64,000 bases of DNA. Origin: Halobium salinum (GTDB lineage: Archaea; Halobacteriota; Halobacteria; Halobacteriales; Haloferacaceae). The translations under genes were made by a program, and so were the position numbers. The stretch covers positions 1,091,061-1,155,060 of the forward strand of contig NZ_JAODIW010000006.1 in NCBI RefSeq assembly GCF_026586625.1, read 5' to 3'. Of this stretch, positions 53,495 through 62,701 are shown in pieces; position 1 is the first letter of the stretch; each line of letters opens with the position of its first letter. The notes below the pieces were generated by a model. It saw only the letters and a list, made by a program, of their open reading frames with translations, was not told the DNA's origin and did not search any database.

Positions 53495-53534
53495 GTGTTG
53501 TTGTCTCCCTGACCCACCAGGTGTCGGAGGTTCG

Positions 53535-53567
53535 CGCCCGGACAGAGGCACCGAGAGCGTCCGGGCG
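53535..53567 (-). promoter_or_regulatory. Hairpin in the pilin 5' leader
   Basis: CGCCCGGAC and GTCCGGGCG form a perfect 9-bp stem with a 15-base loop, lying 41-73 bases before the pilin ATG. With the TATA box at 53635-53643 the leader would be about 115 nt, long for a haloarchaeal gene, and this stem would be in it. Confidence 0.5.
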
Positions 53568-53634
53568 GAGGCGAACGTCACCTCCCCTTCCCACTCCGTC
53601 GCTGATGTGTCTGTTTTAGCAGAATGTCTGTCTG

Positions 53635-53643
53635 CTATAAAAG
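53635..53643 (-). promoter_or_regulatory. TATA box of the pilin gene
   Basis: On the minus strand the sequence reads CTTTTATAG in an AT-rich context, followed by another T-rich stretch. It is the best TATA element upstream of the pilin; it is 140 bases from the ATG. Confidence 0.55.
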
Positions 53644-54299
53644 ATTGGTGCGTAATGTAGGAAAATTAACTATTAGTCGTAATCGTGCTTTTTAGGACTC
53701 ATATGTCCAAAATTCAGCGCCTCGGCTCGTGTACGATGTCCGGTTCGTCGTGATTCTTCAGGCGAAATTATCATTTCTGATATTTTTACCGGCGCGAGAC
53801 AGGAAGGTGCGTGACGGACCATAGGGTGTCGAGGGGAGAGGCCGGTGAACGAACGCACACCTCCATCGTGAAACACATCTACGACGACGCTACGTCGCCG
53901 GGGATGGCCTGGGTGTGGCTCGGCGGTCCACCGTCCCTCTCGGGTGGGTGTCGTGTCGCGCAGACGCTCCGACCCCACGCTGTCGTTCGGTTCGGTCCCG
54001 TCTCGTCCGGACGATTGGGTGCTCCGGAGCGCTCCCCAATTCACACTATATTTCCGGTGAAACCGCCCGCCCACCCGAGTGGCGAACATCGGTGGCACAC
54101 CGGGCCGAAGCGGCATCCGAGTTGCGGGCCCACTTTCGCGGTTGTCCGCCCGCGGCGCTCGTCGCGGCCACCGCCGTCGGCGCGTACCCGAGGAATCGGC
54201 GTCGGGAACACGGCCGATACGCCGGAACGGCGCCACGACCTCCGACCGGTACGACAAGTCCCGGTTTACACATCGCCGTTCCCCCCTCGACGACCCGCA
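53644..54299. other. Intergenic, AT-rich near the pilin promoter, no gene
   Basis: About 655 bp. The first 150 bases are unusually AT-rich for this genome (GAAAATTAACTATTAGTCG, then GAAATTATCATTTCTGATAT). A short TATCA-TTTC-TGATA stem at about 53769-53782 with a T5 run could terminate a plus-strand transcript. The rest is GC-rich and carries only shadow frames. Confidence 0.5.
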
Positions 54300-55085
54300 T
54301 CACGTTGGCGGGAGCCGCTCCCAGTCGGTGGTCCGCACAGCGTTGACGACGAGTCCCGCCATCAGGACGACTGCGGCGATGTACGTCGTCGTGAGGATGA
54401 TGACGATACCGCTGACGACGCCGTATATCGCGTACTGTGCCGCGTTCGCGGTGTAGAACTGAATTCCGGCGTGGAGAACGGTCCAGCCGGACGCGGCGGT
54501 GAGTGCGCCCGGGAGAGCCTCCCGGGGAGAGACTACGACCCGCGAGGGCACGTAGTAAAGCGGGAGCAGCGCTCCCGTGAGGACGAGCAGGAGCAAGCCG
54601 AACCCGACGAGCGTCTCGAGGAGCCCGACGGAGGAGACGGAGAGCGCGACACTCTGGGCGAAGATAGCGAGGATGGCGACCGACAGCGCCCCGAGGACCA
54701 CCCCACCGTCGCGCACCTGTGTCGAGAGCGGCTGCTCGACGGCGCCCTCGACGCGTTCGACCACCGTGAGGAAGCCGACGGCGACGTTCGCTCCACCCCA
54801 GGCGATGGCACCGACGGAGAGGACCATCGCCCCGGTTCGGCCCGAAGCGGTCGTCAGCGCTTGGTAGAGAAGCTGCTGGGTCTCCGGTGTCACGAACCGT
54901 GCCGACCCCGTGTACACCTCGAAGGCGAACCGTCGCCCGAGGAGGGCGACCACGAGCAACAGCAACGGGACGAACGAGAGGAACGCGTAGTACGCGATTG
55001 CCGCCGCCGGATACTTGATGTCCTGTTCGTACAGCACCCCGACGACGGTCTTCGTCGCGTCCAGTGCCCCGGCCAGTCGCGCCAT
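54300..55085 (-). CDS. YihY/BrkB-family membrane protein, short form
   Basis: 261 residues from the ATG at 55085. KYPAAAIAYYAFLSFVPLLL is the BrkB first helix, VGAIAWGGANVAVGFLTVVE the second, and IVIILTTTYIAAVVLMAGLV the last; about six membrane helices in total. It lacks the 90-residue tail of the other copy at 18306. The function of the family is unknown. It is divergent from the ABC exporter at 55623. Confidence 0.85.
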   Translation of the reverse strand: MARLAGALDATKTVVGVLYEQDIKYPAAAIAYYAFLSFVPLLLLVVALLGRRFAFEVYTGSARFVTPETQQLLYQALTTASGRTGAMVLSVGAIAWGGANVAVGFLTVVERVEGAVEQPLSTQVRDGGVVLGALSVAILAIFAQSVALSVSSVGLLETLVGFGLLLLVLTGALLPLYYVPSRVVVSPREALPGALTAASGWTVLHAGIQFYTANAAQYAIYGVVSGIVIILTTTYIAAVVLMAGLVVNAVRTTDWERLPPT

Positions 55086-55622
55086 GTATCTCCTCCGGTG
55101 CGCGGTGTGAACTCTGTTACGACCGGCGGTGGAAGTGTGACCGCAGCCCAGCACGTGATTCCCGGACGTGGTGCTTCGCTCCGGACACGAGCTCGCGCCC
55201 GGACCGGACAGACCACTCGAATTCACTCTGCGGGAGGGGTGTCCCGTGCAGCGAGCGCGCGTCGAATTAGGTGACGTGTCCCTAGGGGACGTCTGTCGAT
55301 CGTTGTCGTCGATTCACGACCGGCTCGCAGCACAGCACCGAACCCCTCGAGGAATCTCCTCCCAGCCCGTAGTAACAACGCTCGTTTGGCTTCCAGGATG
55401 CCCTCGTCGTGGCCGAGTCGAGTGACCGCCTCGGACGACGCTCTCGGTGGCGTTCCCCTCGGATTGACGTGCAGGGAGCGAAGTCGCCAACGATGGTTGT
55501 ACGGGCTCGTCGCGGACGCGACGACGGCCAGCACATCTCGAAGCGAAGCCCCGTCGACCTGAGGGGACCGGTCGCTTGCTGCAGTCCCGGGATACTTGCG
55601 TCTGCACCCGATACGACGAGTG
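55086..55622. other. Divergent intergenic region, no gene
   Basis: 537 bp between the BrkB gene and the ABC exporter. A GTCCC-TAG-GGGAC palindrome is at 55278-55290. I see no coding frame that competes with noise. The ABC gene promoter may be the GATACTTGCG region at about 55589. Confidence 0.5.
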
Positions 55623-57623
55623 ATGCCGGACGACCACGGTGGCCTCGAACACGTTCGAGACAACGTCGACGGCCACTCGATGGTGAGCCTCCTCTCGTAC
55701 GCTCGCACCTACTGGATTCGACTGACGCTCGGCGTGGCTGCCGCATTCCTCACCCGCTTCGCTCGACTCGTTCCGCCGGTCGTCGTCGCGGCCGCGATCG
55801 ACCGCGCCATCAGGGGGTCCGGCGAGGCCGGGCTCCTGACCGATATCGGGCTTCTCTCCCCCGGGCAAATCTCCGGACAGGCGGCACGGCTCGCGGTGCT
55901 CGAACAGCTCGTCGGCATCGCCGTTCTCGCGTACCTCGTTCGGTCCGTCACGCGGTTCGCCTCGCGATACCTCCTGCAGTCGACCGCCCAGAAGGTGCAA
56001 CGTGACCTCCGGAACGACACCTACGACCACATCCAGCACCTCTCGATGGATTTCTTCGTCGACCACCAGACGGGCGGGCTGATGTCCGTCCTCAACAGCG
56101 ACATCAACCGCCTCGAGCAGTTTCTCAACACGGAGTTCCGACAGCTCATCCGCGTGTTCGCGACCGTCGGCGGCATCGCGGTCATCCTGTGGACGTACTC
56201 GCCGAAACTCGCCGCGGTCGCGCTCGCGCCCGTGCCGATAATCGGGCTCGCGAGCGGTCGGTTCCTCGACCGTATCGAACCCCGATACAAATCGATTCGG
56301 GAGACTGTTTCGCGACTGAACACGCGCCTCGAGAACAACCTCGGCGGCGCAGCCGTCATCAAGGCCTTCGACCGCTACGAATTCGAACGGGAGCGAGTCG
56401 CCCGCCAGAGCGAGGCCTACCACGACGAGAAGATCGCTGCTCTCCGCATCCGTCGTGGGTTCTTCGCCGCCCTCAGATTGCTCACCGGCGTCGTCTTCGT
56501 ACTCGTCCTCTACATCGGCGGGACGGACATCATCAGCGGGTCGCCCGGCGAGAACGGTGCACTGACGCTGGGTGGGTTCGCGCTCTTTTTCCTCCTGCTT
56601 CGCCGCCTCTACTCCCCGATGCGTCGAATCGGGAAATCGGCGAACAAGTACCAACTCGCCAAGGCGAGCGCCGAACGGGTGTTTGGACTGCTCGGACGAG
56701 AGCCAACCATCACGAGTCCCACCGCGGCACACAGTCCGGACGACATCGAGGGCCGTGTCGAGTTCGACGACGTGACGTTCTCGTATGGGGAGCGCGAGCC
56801 GGTGCTTCAGGACGTCTCGCTCGCGGTGGACGCCGGTGACACCGTCGGCCTCGCGGGGCCGACGGGTGCCGGGAAATCGACCCTGCTGAAGCTCATCGCC
56901 CGGTTCCACGACGTCGACGGGAGCGGCGCTCCCGTTCGCCAATCGGAATCGTCCGGCGATTCCGACGACGTAGACGAGGGCTCGGTTCAGGTCGACGGTA
57001 CCGACGTCCGCGAGTACGACCTCCAGGCACTCCGCGACGAGATCGCCATCGTCGAGCAGGACCCGTATCTCTTCTCGGGGACCGTCGCCGAGAACATCGC
57101 CTACGGCGACCGCACCACGCTCGACGCCGAGTGGAACAGAGACAGCGATGCCGGCGAGCGCGACAGTCCCGCTCCGAGCGGCGACTCGACCCGTGAACGC
57201 GTGGTTTCGGTCGCGAAGGCGGCAGCGGCAGACCGATTCATCCGGGAGCTCCCCGACGGGTACGACACGCGCGTCGGCGAACGGGGCGTGAAGCTCTCCG
57301 GCGGGCAGCGCCAGCGTCTCGCGATTGCCCGCGCCCTCCTGAACGATCCGGCGATCATCATCTTCGACGAAGCGACCTCGGACGTAGACACGGAGACAGA
57401 GGAACTCATCCAGGAGAGTTTGGAGCGACTGGTCGAAGAGCGGACCGCCTTCATCATCGCACATCGGCTCTCGACCATTCGAGACGCCGACGAAATCGTC
57501 GTTCTGGACGACGGCCGAGTCGCCGAACAGGGCTCACACGACGACCTCGTCACGGCCGATGGGATCTACGCGGACCTCTGGCGTGGACAGGCCGATACCG
57601 AAGTGGTGCCGGCTGACGACTGA
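55623..57623 (+). CDS. ABC exporter, fused membrane and ATPase domains
   Basis: 666 residues from the ATG at 55623 (an in-frame ATG nine codons upstream is possible). Six membrane helices lie in residues about 25-345, with the STAQKVQRDLRNDTYDHIQH coupling helix. The nucleotide-binding domain shows Walker A GPTGAGKST, a Q-loop, the signature LSGGQRQRLAIARAL, Walker B IIIFDEATS and the H-loop IAHRLSTI. An acidic insertion follows Walker A. It exports lipids, peptides or drugs; the substrate is unknown. It may act as a homodimer since the partner half is not encoded nearby. Confidence 0.95.
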   Translation: MPDDHGGLEHVRDNVDGHSMVSLLSYARTYWIRLTLGVAAAFLTRFARLVPPVVVAAAIDRAIRGSGEAGLLTDIGLLSPGQISGQAARLAVLEQLVGIAVLAYLVRSVTRFASRYLLQSTAQKVQRDLRNDTYDHIQHLSMDFFVDHQTGGLMSVLNSDINRLEQFLNTEFRQLIRVFATVGGIAVILWTYSPKLAAVALAPVPIIGLASGRFLDRIEPRYKSIRETVSRLNTRLENNLGGAAVIKAFDRYEFERERVARQSEAYHDEKIAALRIRRGFFAALRLLTGVVFVLVLYIGGTDIISGSPGENGALTLGGFALFFLLLRRLYSPMRRIGKSANKYQLAKASAERVFGLLGREPTITSPTAAHSPDDIEGRVEFDDVTFSYGEREPVLQDVSLAVDAGDTVGLAGPTGAGKSTLLKLIARFHDVDGSGAPVRQSESSGDSDDVDEGSVQVDGTDVREYDLQALRDEIAIVEQDPYLFSGTVAENIAYGDRTTLDAEWNRDSDAGERDSPAPSGDSTRERVVSVAKAAAADRFIRELPDGYDTRVGERGVKLSGGQRQRLAIARALLNDPAIIIFDEATSDVDTETEELIQESLERLVEERTAFIIAHRLSTIRDADEIVVLDDGRVAEQGSHDDLVTADGIYADLWRGQADTEVVPADD

Positions 57624-57977
57624 CTCCCCGGTCCGTGAGTTCGCCGAACAGAGAGGGAGTTCGATGCGCGGCTCCCGTTCAGTGTCGTCTGTACTAATCC
57701 ACTACCAGGGCCCCGACCGTTCTTCTAGCGTTTCGTGAAAATCATGTTGCTCTGCTGACCAAATCGTATTGGGGTCGATGCTTTGGATACGTGAAATACA
57801 TTTTCCGATGCGGTACTCGGAGCGATCTGGGTGCCGCTGGCATTCCGGCTGACCACCGGCTATCCGTCGTCACGTCTGAACTGCGCGAGGGGGGGACGCC
57901 GAGTCGCCTGCCCCGGCCCCGGCAGGCGGCTTTCGACAGGCCGTCGAAGGGGACAGGACGGCTACACCACTACTCAT
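57624..57977. other. Intergenic, start of a more A+T-rich segment
   Basis: About 350 bp between convergent genes. It contains AT-rich words (GTGAAATACATTTTCCG at about 57789) and a CGCCTGCC-CCGGCCCC-GGCAGGCG stem at about 57905-57930. No gene. Composition shifts from here to the right end. Confidence 0.5.
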
Positions 57978-58514
57978 TCACTCCAACGCCGCTCGTGCGT
58001 TCTCGACCCACCAGCCGACATCCTTGTACGCAGTCGGCCAACTCGTGAGGAGTCGGTCCTCGACACGCGCCAGTTCCGAGGCCGACCAGAACCGAGCGGC
58101 AGCGACTTCGTTGTCCGCCTTTGGGGTGCCACGCACATCTGTAACGTCGACCGCGTAGGCCAGCACCGTCTTGTGGGTCGTCCCGAACTTGGCGAACGAC
58201 CGGACGTCGAAGAGCACGAGGTCGTCGGGGTTCACGGTGAGGGTCGTCTCCTCCTTTAGTTCACGCGCACCTGCTTCGTCGGGGTTCTCGCCGGCTTCGA
58301 CCATCCCACCCGGCGTCCCCCACAGGTCAGCATCAGGGGAGTCCACTTTCACGAGGAGAATCGACTCCCCATCGAGGACCGCAAGGCGTGTGGTCGGAAT
58401 CGGATTGTAAAAGACGGCATCATCGCAGGCCGCACAGTAGTGAGTCGTCGGCGGATCAACAGGGGAGAGTGCTTCGCCGCAGTAGGGACAGAACTCCGGT
58501 GGTCTGTTGACCAT
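57978..58514 (-). CDS. NUDIX hydrolase with N-terminal zinc ribbon
   Basis: 178 residues. The zinc ribbon CPYCGEAL...CAACD (four cysteines) precedes a NUDIX fold whose box is GGMVEAGENPDEAGARELKEETTL, with the GxxxxxE and RELxEE residues present (the usual final Gly is Thr). The layout resembles the ADP-ribose or NADH-type NUDIX group. It hydrolyses a nucleoside diphosphate linked to another group; the substrate is not predicted. A TATA-like CTATACTT is about 28 bases upstream of the ATG. Confidence 0.9.
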   Translation of the reverse strand: MVNRPPEFCPYCGEALSPVDPPTTHYCAACDDAVFYNPIPTTRLAVLDGESILLVKVDSPDADLWGTPGGMVEAGENPDEAGARELKEETTLTVNPDDLVLFDVRSFAKFGTTHKTVLAYAVDVTDVRGTPKADNEVAAARFWSASELARVEDRLLTSWPTAYKDVGWWVENARAALE

Positions 58515-58686
58515 GCCTAGACGTCGGATAATAGGAAGTATAGTTCTCTCGGTGGGACCAAGTTCGCTCTTCTCAGTGGGGTATGTAGCTGTCTAGCGCT
58601 CAATTTGGTATGTGTGGCATGCTCGCTGTGTGTAACGGATTCAACCCACCCACTCCAGTATCTCTCTCCATTCGGCCGGCGTGAGA

Positions 58687-58889
58687 GAGTAGCTTTCTCA
58701 CGTTCTTCGTTTCAGCGGACCAAGGTGGGTCGGCCAACTGATCGTGAAGGGAGTGGGTTTCTCACGTTCTCAGGTAGAGCAACCCACCCGATTGCCGATT
58801 GAGGGAGAGTACATTTCTCACGTTCTGCATCGCAGCAGACGGCATCGTCGGTCGATTGATTGTGGAGAGGGGGAGTAGGTTTCTCACGT
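58687..58889 (+). repeat. Four direct origin repeats (ORB-like) upstream of orc1
   Basis: A 17-bp core, GAGTRnnTTTCTCACGT, occurs at 58687-58703, 58751-58767, 58807-58823 and 58873-58889, all in the same orientation. Three copies continue with TCT. Each unit is partly palindromic (GTGAGA ... TCTCAC in the first). The spacer sequences also resemble one another between copies 1 and 3. They lie just upstream of the orc1/cdc6 gene and look like initiator-binding boxes. Confidence 0.85.
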
Positions 58890-59030
58890 AACTGTAGAGA
58901 AGAGAGTCTATGCCGTGCGTGAATCGGACCTCTGTCAGACCATAATATCTCTACTCATATCGGCAACCCCAGAGTCTCCCCCATCCAGTTGGTGTGTGAC
59001 TTACAACGTCAGAAATCCACTCCCACACCC

Positions 59031-59039
59031 ATATATAAA
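59031..59039 (+). promoter_or_regulatory. TATA box of orc1
   Basis: ATATATAAA lies about 75 bases before the orc1 ATG, so the transcript would carry a leader of about 50 nt. The surrounding sequence is AT-rich. Confidence 0.6.
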
Positions 59040-59113
59040 CAAGCACAACGTGGGAAACGTTAGAAAGCCACCCTTATGTACTGTTGTGCTGAAGGCTGCT
59101 GTAGACCCCAGTA

Positions 59114-60322
59114 ATGGCCGCGCTATTCGAGGACGTCGAAGACAACATCTTCAGAAACCGGGATGTACTTACTGAAGACTACCAGCCCGAGGATATCTAC
59201 AATCGTGAAGGGGAGATAGAGAAATACGAAGAGACGTTACAACCCGTTGTAAAAGGGCAATCTCCTCGCGATATCATCACGTACGGAAATACAGGTGTCG
59301 GAAAAACCGTCGTAACCAAACACGTTCTTGGTGAGCTCGAGCGTGTGATGAAAGAGCGTGGCCAGGAAGACGAACTTCACGTCGTCCATCACAACTGCAA
59401 TAGCAACACCGTATTCAGCGTAGTGCGTGCGTTGGTGAACGAACTGCGTGGGCCGAACGAAGCGGAGTTTCCACGACGTGGTCTCTCCGTCGCAGACGCC
59501 TTCGACGCGCTATACGAGAAGATCGACGAGATGGGTGGCCGGTTCGTCTTCGCCTTCGACGAGATCGATCACGTAGCGGACTCAGATACGCTGCTGTACG
59601 AACTCACCCGTGCAAAGAGTGTGGGGAACATCACCAACGAGGAGAGTGCCATTACCGTCATCGGCATCAGCAACGACCTGAATTTCCACAATAACCTCGG
59701 AGCAAAGGTCGCAGGAGCGCTCAAAGAGCGCGAAATCGTCTTCGAGCCATACGACGCACTTGACCTCCAGAAGATCCTGAACAAGCGGGCTACAGAGGCA
59801 TTATTTGAGGATGCCTACGACGAAGGGGTCATCCAACTCTGTGCAGCTTTTGGTGCACAAGACAAGGGCGATGCACGACAGGGAATCGATATTCTTCGAG
59901 AAGCAGGCGAGATCGCAGACAGGAGTGGACATGCTGTTATCACGACAGCGGACGTTGAAGCGGCGAAAGAGCGGGTGGAGCGAGGGAGAGTTCGCAAAAA
60001 CATGCGAACCCTAACCGAGCAGGCCAAGATGGTTCTCACAGCGACCGCGTATCTGGATATCAACGATCGTACCCCCGCCCGCACAGACGATATCTTCGAC
60101 GCGTACAACACCATCACGGAGAAAATTACTGACTTCAGTCAGTTAACCACCAAGAAGAGCATCAACAATCACTTGAACGACCTGTCGATGATGGGCTTTC
60201 TCATCAAATATGAGCGTAACGAGGGCCGTGCTGGTGGGACGTACAACGAGTACAAATGTGACTACGATGCTGAGGCTGTAATCGAGACTATCTCAGACGA
60301 GTTTGGTATCGATATCGAGTAG
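59114..60322 (+). CDS. Orc1/Cdc6-type replication initiator
   Basis: 402 residues. The AAA+ domain has Walker A GNTGVGKTVV, Walker B FVFAFDEIDH, and sensor 1 (VIGISNDLNF). The C-terminal winged helix follows after about residue 310 (LTTKKSINNHLNDLSMMGFL). It binds origin repeats and loads the MCM helicase. More A+T-rich codons than in neighbouring genes suggest acquisition with its origin. Haloarchaea carry several orc1 genes; which paralogue this is cannot be told. Confidence 0.93.
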   Translation: MAALFEDVEDNIFRNRDVLTEDYQPEDIYNREGEIEKYEETLQPVVKGQSPRDIITYGNTGVGKTVVTKHVLGELERVMKERGQEDELHVVHHNCNSNTVFSVVRALVNELRGPNEAEFPRRGLSVADAFDALYEKIDEMGGRFVFAFDEIDHVADSDTLLYELTRAKSVGNITNEESAITVIGISNDLNFHNNLGAKVAGALKEREIVFEPYDALDLQKILNKRATEALFEDAYDEGVIQLCAAFGAQDKGDARQGIDILREAGEIADRSGHAVITTADVEAAKERVERGRVRKNMRTLTEQAKMVLTATAYLDINDRTPARTDDIFDAYNTITEKITDFSQLTTKKSINNHLNDLSMMGFLIKYERNEGRAGGTYNEYKCDYDAEAVIETISDEFGIDIE

Positions 60323-60376
60323 CTGCCGATGTGTCTCGTCGGAGCAATATACTCCACTCAGGGAGATGGTCTACTG

Positions 60377-61885
60377 TCACTCCTCGAAAACTAACGTCTT
60401 CACTACGACGGGTACGGTGTCGTCATCAGAGATAGGCTCGCCAACGTCGATATAGGTGCCCTGCTCGACGGACAGTTCGTCGAGAACAACTACGGGCCGA
60501 GAGGACTCTTGCCCCCGCCGAATCGACTGGGCGAGTGCTTTCCCACAGTTCTGGGCGAGCAGGAGCAAGATCGGACCCGTGTACGGGGCGTTGTCGTACG
60601 CGGTGACGATTCCCTCGGCGAGGGCTTCGATTCGGTCGTACGTCAGTTCCCCGATATCCTCGAACGCAAGAAAGAACCACTCCTCGCTGGCCTTCTCGGC
60701 GGCTCCGGGGTCAGCATCGTCACCATAGAAAGCGATGCCCTGCTCGACGTAGTCTCGGATCTCTTCACTGAGAGCGTTGCTCTCGCCGGGTGGGCCATCC
60801 TCGTTGCCCGCCCGGCGACGCACAGTATCGGCGGCCGGAAGCAGGGGCACCGAGAGCACGGGAACGTTCCGGAGTGGGAGCACCTGTGCGTTGAGACCGA
60901 CCGTCCGCCCACTAAGGCGGGTGGTCGCAGTCCCCGTTCCAACCACCGTTGCCCGAATGTCTTCGGACGGCTCGAGTCGCGGCCAGTCGCTGAGACGGTC
61001 GTGGTCCCGGATAGCTCTCGCGAGCGCGACGCCGATGTCGCCGTAGGCGCTACGGTTGACGGTGCCGTCAGTCGGGGTCGAGACGAGCGACCCCACGCCG
61101 CCGGTAAACGCCACCACATCGAGGTCGACCCGCTCGTCGGGCAGTTCGCCGATTGCCAGTTCGGCGAGCGGGTCGGGGTACGGAGGACCAGTGAGTAAAT
61201 CCGCGAGACAGTCGGCCATCGACTCCCCGAGGCGGTCGAGTTTCTCTGCAGTGAGGTCGTCGCCGACTGCAAGCGTCATGTCGAGGTGGTCAAGTAGCGG
61301 TCGGAGCGTCTCGGCGACTCCCTGCACGGTTCCGTCGTCGACCTCGACGAGGCGGCCGCCGATTCGACAGCATCGCGTCTCCCGGACTGCGTCGCCGTCG
61401 AAGATCGCGATGTTGGTCGTGCCGCCACCGACATCGATGTTGGCGACCGTCGCGTTCTCGCGGTTGGCGTAGGCTGCGGCCCCGGATCCTCGACCGGCAA
61501 GGACTGCCTCTAAGTGCGCGCCTGCGGTCTCGACGACGAACTCGCCTAACTCAAGGGCCAGCTCGCTGACCAGCGCTGCGGCGTTAGACCGCCGTGCGGT
61601 CTCACCCGTAACGATCACCGCACCGGTGTCGATCTCTGCTCGGGAGACGCCAGCGCGTTCGAGCTCCTCCTCGACGATTGCTGCCACACCGGCGGCATCG
61701 ATCGTCTCTGCGTCAATCAGCGGCGTCTCGTGAATCTCACCGCGGAAGAGAATCTTCCGGTCGGTGATCGCCAATTTGCCGGCGCTGCCCGGACCGGTCG
61801 AGGCGACCCGAAGCCGGCTCAGGATCACCTGCGTCGTCGTGGTTCCGACGTCTATCCCGACGCTCGTCAGCAGATCCTCGCTCAT
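60377..61885 (-). CDS. eutA: Ethanolamine ammonia-lyase reactivating factor EutA
   Basis: 502 residues. The ASKHA ATPase core is visible: VGIDVGTTTTQVILSRLRVA near residue 8 (phosphate-1 loop), NIDVGGGTTNIAIFDGD (phosphate-2) and the ITDRKILFRGEIHETPLIDA segment. EutA uses ATP to exchange damaged cobalamin on ethanolamine ammonia-lyase. The gene starts 33 bases after the eutC stop and completes the three-gene unit eutB-eutC-eutA on the minus strand. Confidence 0.9.
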   Translation of the reverse strand: MSEDLLTSVGIDVGTTTTQVILSRLRVASTGPGSAGKLAITDRKILFRGEIHETPLIDAETIDAAGVAAIVEEELERAGVSRAEIDTGAVIVTGETARRSNAAALVSELALELGEFVVETAGAHLEAVLAGRGSGAAAYANRENATVANIDVGGGTTNIAIFDGDAVRETRCCRIGGRLVEVDDGTVQGVAETLRPLLDHLDMTLAVGDDLTAEKLDRLGESMADCLADLLTGPPYPDPLAELAIGELPDERVDLDVVAFTGGVGSLVSTPTDGTVNRSAYGDIGVALARAIRDHDRLSDWPRLEPSEDIRATVVGTGTATTRLSGRTVGLNAQVLPLRNVPVLSVPLLPAADTVRRRAGNEDGPPGESNALSEEIRDYVEQGIAFYGDDADPGAAEKASEEWFFLAFEDIGELTYDRIEALAEGIVTAYDNAPYTGPILLLLAQNCGKALAQSIRRGQESSRPVVVLDELSVEQGTYIDVGEPISDDDTVPVVVKTLVFEE

Positions 61886-61918
61886 TGGCTCGTTACTACC
61901 ATTTCGGGACGAAAGCGT

Positions 61919-62701
61919 TCAGCCTTTCTGGAACTCCCGGTCGCCCTCGGAGAGGTCTAGTCCGCTGGCCTCCTGTTCGACCATTGCTGCCAGCATATCG
62001 GCGATTTTCGCACCGGCCTCGACCGGCGGTAGACCGCCAGCGTGGATGTTCGAGATGACCGACTTCTTCGCCGTTGGGGCACCGCGTTTGGGGCCGTAAA
62101 CCATGTACGCACTCAGGCTCTCGGCAGTTCGCAGGCCGGGGCGCTCGCCGATTAAGTTGACACAACACTCAGCGTCCAGTTCCTCGCCGATGGCGTCCAT
62201 CACATCGACCCGCCCGAACTCGACGAAGACGGGTGTGCCCACCGACAGCCCACGTTCGTCGAGTTCGTCGATGAGCGCCGGCAACAGGTCCGGGATGTTC
62301 GCTTCGATCGCAGTCGAACTCAGCCCGTCGGTGATAATCACCTGGACGTCCGGGTGTTGCTGACACTGTGTGTGGAGGTACTCGACAGTCTCTTCGGGGA
62401 TCTCCGCACCGAGGTCCGGCCGAGCGAGGTACTGGTCTTTGTCCTCGACCAGCGTCCGAACCTTCACGAGATCGAGGTCTTCGACGAAGGCGTCGCTGAC
62501 GGTCGTCAGGACCGCGTCGCGGGCGCGGCCGTGGTCTGCTTGGAAGGTGAGCATCGTCTCCGTTCGTGGGCGCGGACCGGCCCTCCCGACACCGAGTCGG
62601 GAGGGGTTGCGCGATACGATGCGTTCGAGTCCGTTTTCGTCGGGGCTGTCTCCAGCCTCGTTACGCCCCGTGGGTGTGTCGTCAATTGGAGTCATGGTCA
62701 T
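61919..62701 (-). CDS. eutC: Ethanolamine ammonia-lyase light chain EutC
   Basis: 260 residues from an ATG that overlaps the eutB stop (ATGA). The cobalamin-binding light chain shows ERIVSRNPSRLGVGRAGPRP near the start, then LTFQADHGRARDAVLTTVSD, IITDGLSSTAIEANIPDLLP and LIGERPGLRTAESLSAYMVY. It forms the deaminase with EutB, converting ethanolamine to acetaldehyde and ammonia using adenosylcobalamin. A second ATG two codons further in is possible; the overlap supports the first one. Confidence 0.92.
   Translation of the reverse strand: MTMTPIDDTPTGRNEAGDSPDENGLERIVSRNPSRLGVGRAGPRPRTETMLTFQADHGRARDAVLTTVSDAFVEDLDLVKVRTLVEDKDQYLARPDLGAEIPEETVEYLHTQCQQHPDVQVIITDGLSSTAIEANIPDLLPALIDELDERGLSVGTPVFVEFGRVDVMDAIGEELDAECCVNLIGERPGLRTAESLSAYMVYGPKRGAPTAKKSVISNIHAGGLPPVEAGAKIADMLAAMVEQEASGLDLSEGDREFQKG

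Larger units (their letters stand above)
58515..59113. other. Putative replication origin (oriC-like region)
   Basis: The intergenic space upstream of orc1 holds four direct iterons (58687-58889) and then about 150 bp of A+T-rich DNA (58910-59060) that could unwind. The orc1 promoter is at its right end. Adjacent initiator gene plus iterons plus AT-rich stretch is the standard archaeal origin plan. Its activity and whether the segment is the main or an accessory origin cannot be seen here. Confidence 0.75.

Noticed and set aside
53811-55274. 487-residue plus-strand frame across the BrkB gene
   Set aside because: Antisense to a clear membrane protein and dominated by arginine, glutamate and aspartate shadows.
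55314-57464. 716-residue minus-strand open frame opposite the ABC exporter
   Set aside because: All ABC motifs are on the plus strand; the opposite frame is a GC-driven shadow.
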